This document shows positions 8,519 through 15,435 of a DNA stretch of 64,000 bases, in pieces. The notes under the pieces were generated by a model. It was not told where the DNA came from and did no database searches. It worked only from the letters and a program-made list of their open reading frames with translations. Numbering within the stretch: the stretch's first letter is position 1; each line of letters starts with the position of its first letter. Source of the stretch: Imhoffiella fuscus (lineage in GTDB: Bacteria > Pseudomonadota > Gammaproteobacteria > Chromatiales > Chromatiaceae); NCBI RefSeq assembly GCF_042682685.1, contig NZ_JBHUHX010000062.1:1-64000 (forward strand), given 5' to 3'. Made by a program: the position numbers and the translations under genes.

Positions 8519-8992
8519 TCATTCGCAATAGCGTTCCACCAGTGCCTGGTGGTAGGCGAGCTTGTTCTGGTTGAAGTCCTTTTCGCTGCGGGTGCGGTAG
8601 CCGTTCAGCACCTTCTGGTGCCATTTCGCGACCTCGCTGCGGTGTTTGGCGCACTTGGCGGCGTCGAAGCGGTGCGTGTCGGCGTGCCGAGTGCGTTCCG
8701 TCTCTTCGGCGCGGCGGGCCTGTTCGCGTGCTTGGGCTCGGCGTGTGCGCGCGTCGCGCATGGATTCGACCTGTTTACCGACCGAGTAGTCCTCGGCCGA
8801 TGGGGCATCTTTGGAGATCTGGGTGTCGACGGAGAGGCCGGCGGATTGGTCGCTCGCCTCGCAGGCGGTTTGCTGATAGGTCGTGTGCCCGTTGGATCCC
8901 CTGCACTTGTAGAGCTCGGCCTGGGCGGCCGTGCCGGCGAGCAGGAGTGCGATACCGAGGAGGCGCAGGGCGTTACGGGGCGCATGATGCAT
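8519..8992 (-). CDS. DUF4124 domain-containing protein
   Basis: This is a 157-residue exported protein. A signal peptide ends at AAQA, followed at once by ELYKCRGSNGHTTYQQTAC, the DUF4124 signature (a short cysteine-bearing beta domain often followed by a coiled helix). The central part is strongly helical and rich in Arg, Glu and Ala, and further cysteines occur at the C-terminus. The family's function is unknown. It is convergent with mtgA, 38 bp away. Confidence 0.82.
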   Translation of the reverse strand: MHHAPRNALRLLGIALLLAGTAAQAELYKCRGSNGHTTYQQTACEASDQSAGLSVDTQISKDAPSAEDYSVGKQVESMRDARTRRAQAREQARRAEETERTRHADTHRFDAAKCAKHRSEVAKWHQKVLNGYRTRSEKDFNQNKLAYHQALVERYCE

Positions 8993-9057
8993 GGACGAGG
9001 TCCCCTTCGAGGTTCGAGAGAGGACCTTACAACAGTAAACTATTTGTGTTCAATAGA

Positions 9058-9072
9058 CCCCGCATGGCGGGG
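9058..9072 (-). terminator. Short GC hairpin after the DAHP synthase gene
   Basis: CCCCGC, a three-base loop and GCGGGG form a perfect six-pair stem 9 bp beyond the stop codon of the minus-strand DAHP synthase gene. On that strand it is followed by TCTATTG, a weak U-rich stretch. It is a plausible but not strong intrinsic terminator. Confidence 0.45.
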
Positions 9073-9080
9073 CCGATGCA

Positions 9081-10136
9081 TTAGCAGCAGGCACGGCGTT
9101 TCGCAGCCGCCTCGGCGAGTTCATGCAGCATGGGTAGGGTGTCGTCCCAGCTGACGCAGGCGTCGGTGATGCTCTGACCGAAGATGAGGTCGTTGTTCGG
9201 GCCTACGTTCTGTCGTCCTGCGACCAGATGGCTCTCGATCATGACGCCCATGATGCGGCGGTCGCCGCGACCGATCTGTCCCGAGACGTCCTGACAGATG
9301 CGAATCTGCTTCTCGGGGCGTTTGTTGCTGTTGGCGTGGCTGAAGTCGATCATGATCTTGGGCGTCAGGCCGGATTCGAGGATCTTCTCCGAGGCGATGC
9401 TGACGCTCTCGGTGTCGTAGTTCGGGCGCTGGCCGCCACGCAGGATGATGTGGGTGTCGACGTTACCGGTGGTGCTGAAGATGGCCGACTGGCCTTCCTT
9501 GGTCACCGACATGAAGACGTGCGGGCGCGCGGCGGCATGGATGGCGTCGATGGCAACACGGACGTCGCCGTTGGTGGCGTTCTTGAATCCGATCGGGCAG
9601 GAGAGGCCCGAGGTCAGTTCGCGATGGCCCTGGCTCTCTGTGGTCCTGGCGCCGATGGCGCCCCAGCTCACCTGGTCGGCGATGTATTGGGGGCTGATGA
9701 GATCCAGAAACTCGGTGCCGGCTGGGACGCCCATCTCGTTGAGGTCGAGCAGCAGCTTGCGGGCGATACCGAGCCCTTTGTTGATCTCGAAGCTGCCGTC
9801 GAGGTTCGGGTCGTTGATGAGGCCCTTCCAGCCGACGGTGGTGCGCGGCTTCTCGAAATAGACACGCATCACCAGCAGCAGGTTTTCGGCGAGCTCGGTG
9901 CGCAGCGGCAGGAGGCGCCGGGCGTATTCGAGCGCGGCCTCTGGATCGTGTACGGAACAGGGGCCGACCACGACCATCAGGCGGTCGTCGTTGCCGTGCA
10001 GGATGCGTTGGATCTCGTGGCGCGTGTTGTAGACGGTGTCCGCCGCCGTCTCGGTGAGCGGGTATTCCTGATGGAGTTCGTTCGGGGAGCGGACTTGGGT
10101 GATTTCGCGGATGCGCAGATCGTCGGTACGGTGCAT
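9081..10136 (-). CDS. 3-deoxy-7-phosphoheptulonate synthase, class I
   Basis: This 351-residue DAHP synthase joins phosphoenolpyruvate and erythrose 4-phosphate at the first step of aromatic amino acid synthesis. It aligns from memory almost end to end with E. coli AroG, including DDLRIREI at the N-terminus, VVGPCSVHDP, MRVYFEKPRTTVGWKG, GARTTESQ, GLSCPIGFKN, MIDFSHANS and GVMIESHLV. I place the start at 10136 because the protein then begins MHRTDDLRIREI like the family; a TTG 33 bp upstream is less likely. I cannot tell from sequence alone which aromatic amino acid inhibits it. Confidence 0.95.
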   Translation of the reverse strand: MHRTDDLRIREITQVRSPNELHQEYPLTETAADTVYNTRHEIQRILHGNDDRLMVVVGPCSVHDPEAALEYARRLLPLRTELAENLLLVMRVYFEKPRTTVGWKGLINDPNLDGSFEINKGLGIARKLLLDLNEMGVPAGTEFLDLISPQYIADQVSWGAIGARTTESQGHRELTSGLSCPIGFKNATNGDVRVAIDAIHAAARPHVFMSVTKEGQSAIFSTTGNVDTHIILRGGQRPNYDTESVSIASEKILESGLTPKIMIDFSHANSNKRPEKQIRICQDVSGQIGRGDRRIMGVMIESHLVAGRQNVGPNNDLIFGQSITDACVSWDDTLPMLHELAEAAAKRRACC

Positions 10137-10246
10137 TGTGGGCGTTGCGATGATTCGGAAAGCGCTCAAGTATAAACCCAGAAGCGCTCCGTGGTCGGCT
10201 CAAAGCCTTGTCCTGGCGCTGTTTTCCGGCGATCCGCAGGATTCGC

Positions 10247-10843
10247 CTATAGCCGATGGCGGTTGATGAAGTCCACGACCGGGCCGAAGCGCCCCGAGCG
10301 GACACGACTGATGCCTGCATAGTCGATGTTGATGCCGTACCAGCGTTCCGGCTCCATGTGGAGCACATGTCCGGCGATGGCCCGAGAGACCCCTGCGTGG
10401 CAGACGATCAGCACATGCCGTTCGGCGTCGGTCTCCAGTAGGCGATCGAAGGCTTCGGCTACGCGCGCGCAAAAGCGATCCAGTGGCTCGGCTCCCGCCG
10501 GACGGGAGCCGAGCGGGTCGCGATAGAAGGCGGCGTACGCCTCCGGTTCGCTCTCGGCGACTTCGGCATGCGAGCGGCCCTCCCAGGCACCCATGCCGAC
10601 CTCGCGAAAGGCAGGCTCGATCGCGAGCGGCAGACCATGTTGCTCGGCCAACTCGGTTGCGAAGTGCTGGCAGCGGATCATGGGCGAGGAGATGATGCGG
10701 TCCCAGGGAGCCGATTCGCCTAGCGCATCGCGCATTTGGCCCCAGCCCAATTCGGAGAGCGGATCGTCCGTTCCACCGCCGCGATAGCGTTGTCCTCCCT
10801 CGGGTTCGCCGTGACGGATGAGGTCGATCAGGGTGTCAGTCAT
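10247..10843 (-). CDS. Histidine phosphatase family protein
   Basis: This 198-residue enzyme of the phosphoglycerate mutase-like (histidine phosphatase) superfamily has the phosphohistidine motif RHGE near residue 10, a second conserved Arg in the IISSPMIRC segment, the catalytic FREVGMGAWEG segment, and the second His in VCHAGVSRA. It resembles the CobC/alpha-ribazole phosphatase branch, but no cobalamin genes are nearby, so the substrate is open. It follows the DAHP synthase gene upstream on the same strand and is divergent from the small gene at 10939. Confidence 0.85.
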   Translation of the reverse strand: MTDTLIDLIRHGEPEGGQRYRGGGTDDPLSELGWGQMRDALGESAPWDRIISSPMIRCQHFATELAEQHGLPLAIEPAFREVGMGAWEGRSHAEVAESEPEAYAAFYRDPLGSRPAGAEPLDRFCARVAEAFDRLLETDAERHVLIVCHAGVSRAIAGHVLHMEPERWYGINIDYAGISRVRSGRFGPVVDFINRHRL

Positions 10844-10938
10844 GCTGGCTCCTCTTCGGAGTGCTTGGTGAAAGGGGGAATGTGCCGCGATGTAGCGGGA
10901 TGGGGCGAAGGGCCTGGTTCAATGCAAGAGATGACATC

Positions 10939-11241
10939 ATGAAATCCAAGATCTACGAAGGCATTCATAAACAAGAGCAGGGCGGGATGACCCCGACGGC
11001 CAATATCATTCGCGACGCCTGGGTCTTCGGCCTGCTGCCCGAGGAGGAGACCTGCGAGGGGTGGACCATCCAGGGCATCGACGCACTCTACGACAAGGTG
11101 AGCGTGGCATGGGAGCCCTATGGTCATCTGGCTTCCAATCTGCCGCCGGAGTTGCGCGAGCGTCATGCGCGCATCTACGGCGCGGCGATCGCCGAGGCCC
11201 GAGCGGCCGGCTGGGATCCCGAACTTGACGAGAGCGATTGA
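10939..11241 (+). CDS. Conserved-looking small protein of unknown function
   Basis: This 100-residue soluble protein begins MKSKIYEGIHKQEQ and contains GGMTPTANIIRDAWVFGLLP, an alpha-helical, acidic sequence without signal peptide or membrane segment. I do not recognise a named domain. The start at 10939 is chosen because earlier in-frame residues are not protein-like. It is followed 31 bp later by another small unknown on the same strand, so the two may form an operon. Confidence 0.6.
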   Translation: MKSKIYEGIHKQEQGGMTPTANIIRDAWVFGLLPEEETCEGWTIQGIDALYDKVSVAWEPYGHLASNLPPELRERHARIYGAAIAEARAAGWDPELDESD

Positions 11242-11272
11242 GACGCTTGGCGTTCCGGCGCCGGGAGGATTC

Positions 11273-11734
11273 ATGTCCAGCTATTTCGTCCGTGAGACCT
11301 TCTTTCGCCCCGACTGCGAGGTCGCCCGCGAGCAGACCCGCATTCCGGCCAGCCTCTATGGCGCGCTGGTTTCGTTGCGCCGGGATGCGGGCGACAAGGG
11401 CGTCTTCGTGCCCATTCGTTCGCTGCAGTATCTGGCCGTGATCGATCGCGAGGAGGTCGTCTTCGTCGACGCTGTCGGGGGCTATGCCCATCGCGATGGC
11501 GAAGGCGGTCGATTGATTCGGATCGCCTGGCGGCCGGTCGTCCGACGGGACTCGCTTTCCGCTCCCGTTTCCTGTGAAGTGATCTACTATTTTAGTGGTC
11601 TAAAGGATATTCAGCGGCGACTTCTGTCCGATCTGGCATCGGAGGTCGCCAAGACGCTTGAGCGGCGGTTCGTGGAAGACGGCGGGGTTTGGGAAGGGCG
11701 GATCCTGCCGTTCCCTTTTCCTGTTTTTCGCTGA
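11273..11734 (+). CDS. Hypothetical protein
   Basis: This 153-residue protein starts at an ATG preceded by a good ribosome-binding site (GGGAGGA, 11262-11268). It looks like a compact alpha/beta domain, with no signal peptide, no membrane segment and no motif I can name. Features include MSSYFVRETFFRPDCEVARE at the start and an aromatic IYYFSGLKDIQ segment. It sits between another unknown and the bacteriohemerythrin gene. Confidence 0.6.
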   Translation: MSSYFVRETFFRPDCEVAREQTRIPASLYGALVSLRRDAGDKGVFVPIRSLQYLAVIDREEVVFVDAVGGYAHRDGEGGRLIRIAWRPVVRRDSLSAPVSCEVIYYFSGLKDIQRRLLSDLASEVAKTLERRFVEDGGVWEGRILPFPFPVFR

Positions 11735-11823
11735 AGACCGGCGAAGCCATTCTCGATAGCTCAAGCAAGACAGGGAACCCTTTGGGACCGGGATGTCCGC
11801 CGTTCCAGATGTCAGTTCAATTC

Positions 11824-11846
11824 GGCACCTCGGTGCCATCTATAAC
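11824..11846 (+). promoter_or_regulatory. Possible promoter with palindromic operator before bacteriohemerythrin
   Basis: A perfect palindrome GGCACC-TC-GGTGCC (11824-11837) lies just before TATAAC (11841-11846), a five-of-six match to a -10 hexamer, 36 bp upstream of the bacteriohemerythrin ATG. I see no good -35 element, which fits an activator-dependent or palindrome-controlled promoter. This is inference from position and symmetry only. Confidence 0.35.
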
Positions 11847-11881
11847 GATCGGGTCGACCGGCCCGAGAGACGGAGGATTCC

Positions 11882-12397
11882 ATGTCAAAACTTTTAACCT
11901 GGCGCGATGAGTGGTCACTGCACATCGATGTCCTGGACAAAGACCATCGAGCCCTGATCGAACGGCTGAGCGATATCTGCGTGCGATTCTGTCCCGAGGC
12001 ATCGGCCGGGCGTTCCGGCGATGCGATGGCCCTGCTGGATGCCTTGAGTCAGTTGGGCGATGAGATGCGCCAGCATCTGCAGCGCGAGGAAGACTTCATG
12101 CGCGCATTCGACTACGAGGGCGTCGGAGAGCATCAGAGCGAGCATGCCCTGCTGCTGGCCGAGTTCACCGCCTTGCTTCGCGAATGGCGGGCGGAGGGGC
12201 TGCACGTCTTCGACGAGTCGACCCAGAGCGTTCTGTCCGATTGGCTGCTCGCGCATATTCTCGGCGCCGACCGGGAATTCGCCGACGTCTATTTCCGTCT
12301 GTGCGGCAAGGATGTCTCGAACGATCAGGAGCCACGGGCGATGCGGCAGCTGCAATCCAGCTATCGCTCCGGTCTTCGCTCGACCTTGACCAAATAG
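11882..12397 (+). CDS. Bacteriohemerythrin
   Basis: This 171-residue single-domain hemerythrin binds O2 at a di-iron centre. The ligand pattern is present: HRAL (H22), HLQREE (H65 and E69), HQSEH (H84, H88) and HILGAD (H125 and D130), in a four-helix arrangement. A ribosome-binding site (GGAGG) lies before the ATG. In microaerophilic and phototrophic bacteria such proteins deliver or buffer oxygen; here that is family knowledge. The C-terminal 25 residues extend beyond the domain. The 3' end abuts the decayed respiratory-enzyme relic on the other strand. Confidence 0.92.
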   Translation: MSKLLTWRDEWSLHIDVLDKDHRALIERLSDICVRFCPEASAGRSGDAMALLDALSQLGDEMRQHLQREEDFMRAFDYEGVGEHQSEHALLLAEFTALLREWRAEGLHVFDESTQSVLSDWLLAHILGADREFADVYFRLCGKDVSNDQEPRAMRQLQSSYRSGLRSTLTK

Positions 12398-12410
12398 GTT
12401 CCCCAATGCG

Positions 12411-13108
12411 CCGATTGCAGTCGTCAGAGGGGTCGCATTGGGGCTGACCCTCACGCAATTCTGGGCGTTGCCGCAATCGCTCAGTCCGCCTGAGGTCATG
12501 ATTCGATGCAGCCGTTCGGTCCTGTCGTAGCGACCGGTGGGATAGGCGTTCATGAGGCGGACCTGTGCCGGGGGCGCGGGTCCGATGAAATCCGAATGAA
12601 GCCCGAACTGAGGGCAGACCGCCATGCAACAGCCGCAGCTCATGCCGCAGCTGTAGAGATAGTTGGCGGATCATTCGGCGGGCGGGATGCGGGGTGCGCC
12701 ATCTTGGATGTCCCAGGTGCCGTCCAGCTCGATCCAGGCCATCGCCCGTTGCAGTCGTCCCGTATCCATGCGCGAGCGGTCCACCAGCAGATGGCGTTCC
12801 ACCGGAAACTTGGGTCGCGGCTCCAGCACGATGGACTGCTCCAGATCGTCGACCAGCGCCGAGCAGGACGGACGCGGCACCCTGTTGATCGACATGGCGC
12901 AGGATCCGCACACGTCCTCCATACAGTTGTGATCCCAAGCCACCGCCTCGACCCGACGGCCATCGGTCGTCACCGGGTCCTCCCTTAAGACGCATCAGCA
13001 TCGAGACGACGTTTTGGTCCGGCGCATAGGGCAGTCTGAACGTCTGCCAATAGGTGGCGTTTCGGATGCATCCTGGCGGCGGATTCTGAGATGTCTCCAC
13101 TCCTGCAT
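12411..13108 (-). pseudogene. Succinate dehydrogenase/fumarate reductase iron-sulfur subunit, decayed
   Basis: Pieces of an SdhB/FrdB protein occur in order on this strand. MQEWRHLRIRRQD starts at 13108. TYWQTFRLPYAP lies in a second frame after a shift near 13055. The [2Fe-2S] motif DHNCMEDVCGSCAMSIN lies in the first frame again after one extra G near 12983. An in-frame TGA follows at 12671-12673, then the cluster motif SCGCCMAVCPQF and SDCGNAQNCVRVSPN. In the last motif a cluster cysteine is replaced by Ser. The end is lost where it runs into the bacteriohemerythrin gene. Two frameshifts, a nonsense codon and a ligand loss make it non-functional. Confidence 0.85.
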
Positions 13109-13116
13109 ATTGACCC

Positions 13117-13368
13117 TCACCGATAGTCGCGCGGATCCGTTGGCGGATAGACGCTCAGATCCACCTCCTCGTAGCGGATCCTGGGTCCGGCCGGATTCCA
13201 TTCCGCGACGCTCGCCTTCAGCCAGCGGTCGCTGTTCGACTTCCAGCGCGTTCGATCGTCCTCGTATTCGGGATCGCCGGGAAAGGTGCCGTCCGGGATC
13301 AGGATCAGTTTGAACACTGAATGAAGCCGTCGCAGCAGAAAATGGATATGATCGAGCGAGGCGTTCAT
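13117..13368 (-). pseudogene. Probable C-terminal remnant of the matching flavoprotein subunit
   Basis: This 83-residue frame ends 9 bp before the SdhB/FrdB relic. Its last 45 residues (RWLKASVAEWNPAGPRIRYE and on to PTDPRDYR) resemble the C-terminal tail of SdhA/FrdA flavoproteins, which normally precede SdhB in this arrangement. All FAD-binding and catalytic parts are missing, so only the 3' end of the gene survives. The assignment rests on position and a short resemblance. It could instead be an unrelated small gene. Confidence 0.45.
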
Positions 13369-13425
13369 GGCTGACCCGAATGACTGGTTCCGGCGCCAAG
13401 CACAGGGTTGGTCGGTGACGATCAG

Positions 13426-13439
13426 TTGATTCGCATCAA
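13426..13439. promoter_or_regulatory. FNR/ANR-type binding site
   Basis: TTGATTCGCATCAA matches the FNR consensus TTGAT-N4-ATCAA perfectly, and the symmetry extends to a 9-bp arm on each side (13422-13443). FNR-type regulators switch genes at low oxygen. The site lies between the flavoprotein remnant (start 58 bp away, minus strand) and the PilZ gene (plus strand). Confidence 0.7.
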
Positions 13440-13460
13440 CTGACGCGAACGCGTGACAGG

Positions 13461-13466
13461 GATAAT
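13461..13466 (+). promoter_or_regulatory. Candidate -10 element of an FNR-dependent promoter
   Basis: GATAAT lies with its centre about 31 bp downstream of the FNR-site centre. This is the spacing expected when FNR sits at -41.5 (class II), which puts transcription start near 13474. The first gene downstream is the PilZ gene, with an untranslated leader of about 120 bases. Confidence 0.45.
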
Positions 13467-13595
13467 TGTCTGAAATCTATATCGCTTCCATGCCTTGGCG
13501 TTTGTCGTCTTCGGCAATGGGGTGATGCGGGCCGAATCGATTCGTCGAATATCATGTGCGTTCAACGTATTGGAACGCCTTTTGGGTAATCAGCA

Positions 13596-14252
13596 GTGTC
13601 TTCCGATCAGGATATTTTGTCATCTGACGAACTGGAGTACATCCGTCAGCTCTATGCCGAGACCGATTCGGAATCGGACGAAGAGGTGGGCGGTTGGTTG
13701 CGCGTTCCCCAAGACGCCGCCGGTCTCCTGGATGCGTTTTCGGAGAGTCCGCGTATCGAGCTGCAGGCCGGCTGGAAGGGGCATCGTCTGCGGTTTCCGC
13801 TCAAATTGGGCAATCGTGTCGGAAACGGCGAGTTGACGTTGGATATCGGCGTCCCCGAAATCCTGGAGGGCGGCGAGCGTTCGCGCAGCTGGCGCGTTCC
13901 TCCACGCGAGGAGATACGGATTCGCGACAGCAGCGGTCTTCTGGGTCAGCCGCGAGTGGTCAATCTGTCCTATACGGGGATGGCGATCGAACAGCGCGCG
14001 GATCAATTGCCGACCATCGAGGGACAGCTGCAGGATCTTGAGCTCATTTTGCCGGGGCAGGTCGAATACGTGCGTCTGCTCGGCTATGTGGTACGTCATA
14101 GCCAGCTCGATGACGAGCGCGTCCAGTTGGGGATTCGTTTTGATCCATTGGAAGACAACGCGCGCGAGATACTCGGACGTTACATCTTGAGTCGCCACAA
14201 GGAATTGCAGCAGGCGGAGGACGGCGAGCCGGTTGGCTGCGAGGTTGGTTGA
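13596..14252 (+). CDS. PilZ domain-containing protein
   Basis: This 218-residue protein has a variable N-terminal half and a C-terminal PilZ domain. The c-di-GMP-binding signature is complete: R-V-P-P-R (R100, R104), then N-L-S-Y-T-G (N123, S125, G128). The protein is therefore predicted to bind c-di-GMP and relay it to an unknown target. It starts at GTG with no strong ribosome-binding site. An FNR-type site and a -10-like hexamer lie upstream, suggesting expression at low oxygen. Confidence 0.82.
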   Translation: MSSDQDILSSDELEYIRQLYAETDSESDEEVGGWLRVPQDAAGLLDAFSESPRIELQAGWKGHRLRFPLKLGNRVGNGELTLDIGVPEILEGGERSRSWRVPPREEIRIRDSSGLLGQPRVVNLSYTGMAIEQRADQLPTIEGQLQDLELILPGQVEYVRLLGYVVRHSQLDDERVQLGIRFDPLEDNAREILGRYILSRHKELQQAEDGEPVGCEVG

Positions 14253-14258
14253 GGGGGC

Positions 14259-15401
14259 TCAGCCGAGTGACTCCTCGATCACGGCGCGGATCTCGCGTTC
14301 CTGGCGCTCGATGCTGCGCACCAGCGCGAATTGCACCCGCGCCTTGAGCAGATTTCGCCCCCGTTCATCCACCCGGAAGTAGCGATCCCCTTCCAAGTGA
14401 TCAGTCAGAAAGCGCAGGCCCAGCTCGAACGGTACCACTCGGACGGCCTCATACAGCAGGCCCACCTCTTCCCGCTGCAACAGATGTCCAGACCCCTCGG
14501 CATAGCCGGCCAGGATTCCCGCACAGATCCCTAGATCGAATTCGGCCGTTTCCGCCTTGCGCATCCCCTCGCCGCATCGGTTGCAGCATGAGCGCAGACA
14601 GTCGCCCAGGTCGTGATGGACCAGTCCAGGTTGAACCGTATCCAGGTCGATCAGCGCGACGGCCGCGCGTTCGTCGGCCGAGAACAGGATGTTGTCGAGC
14701 TTGGGGTCGCCGTGCGTGATGCGCGTCGGTAGCTGGCCCTGATCGCGCGCCTGCTCTAACGCATTGGCCAGCTCACGCCGCTCCGCGACGAACGTGCATG
14801 CCTCTTCGAGATCGACGTCGGGCGGGATGTCGGGCCGAAGGTCCGAGACTTCCGTGAAGCGTCTGAGATAGCCCGGCGTGTCATGGAAGCCGGGGAGCGA
14901 GATGCCGAGCCGCTCCGTCGGCAGCTCGGACAGGGCTCGGTGGAAGCCTCCGAGGATGCGTCCGACCTCTGCTGCTTGATCTGGATGCGCGATCCGGCTC
15001 AACGTGCGTGTCCCGGCGATGAGCTCCATCAGCCGCCAGACGTGGCCATTCCCATCCCTGACGAAAGGCAGTCCGCCTCGGGCGAGGATGAGTGTGGGCA
15101 CGCGGGGTGCCGTGGCCCCGCGCTCGCGCAGAAAATCGGAGAGCATCAGCAGATTCGCCATGATCTGCTCGGGTCGTGGGAATACGGCACCATTGATCCG
15201 TTGCAGGACATAGCTCAGTCCGCCCGCATCGAGTCTGAAGGTGTCGTTGATGAGTCCTTGGCCCAAGGGCGTGGGCGTATCGATAGGGGCAGAAATGTCG
15301 AACTCGGCGGCGATGGCGCGCAGCGACGTCCCGTCGTGGCGGATCGCGCCGCCGTTCTCCGACTGATTCTGCATGGTCGATCGTCCCGATGGGTTGGACA
15401 T
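14259..15401 (-). CDS. Aminoglycoside phosphotransferase-fold kinase (sugar/choline-kinase-like)
   Basis: This 380-residue member of the APH/choline-kinase fold has a nucleotide-binding loop region LGQGLINDTF, the catalytic loop THGDPKLDNILF and the metal-binding ALIDLDTVQPG. It resembles N-acetylhexosamine 1-kinase-type proteins more than antibiotic kinases, but the substrate cannot be fixed from sequence. The ATG at 15401 lies 34 bp after the relA stop, so the two are probably co-transcribed; an alternative start is the ATG at 15374. It is convergent with the PilZ gene, 6 bp away. Confidence 0.8.
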   Translation of the reverse strand: MSNPSGRSTMQNQSENGGAIRHDGTSLRAIAAEFDISAPIDTPTPLGQGLINDTFRLDAGGLSYVLQRINGAVFPRPEQIMANLLMLSDFLRERGATAPRVPTLILARGGLPFVRDGNGHVWRLMELIAGTRTLSRIAHPDQAAEVGRILGGFHRALSELPTERLGISLPGFHDTPGYLRRFTEVSDLRPDIPPDVDLEEACTFVAERRELANALEQARDQGQLPTRITHGDPKLDNILFSADERAAVALIDLDTVQPGLVHHDLGDCLRSCCNRCGEGMRKAETAEFDLGICAGILAGYAEGSGHLLQREEVGLLYEAVRVVPFELGLRFLTDHLEGDRYFRVDERGRNLLKARVQFALVRSIERQEREIRAVIEESLG

Positions 15402-15435
15402 GAGGTGCTGGCGCCCGGCGCGACCCTTCTTGGTG

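Noticed and set aside
10847..10938. A longer version of the small protein at 10939 starting at 10861
   Set aside because: The extra 26 residues (MLGERGNVPRCSGMGRRAWF and on) are not protein-like and lack a ribosome-binding site.
12401..12443. Perfect 10-bp inverted repeat CCCCAATGCG / CGCATTGGGG as terminator of the bacteriohemerythrin gene
   Set aside because: Both arms fall within recognisable codons of the SdhB relic on the other strand and no T-run follows, so I do not list it as a terminator, though it could still fold.
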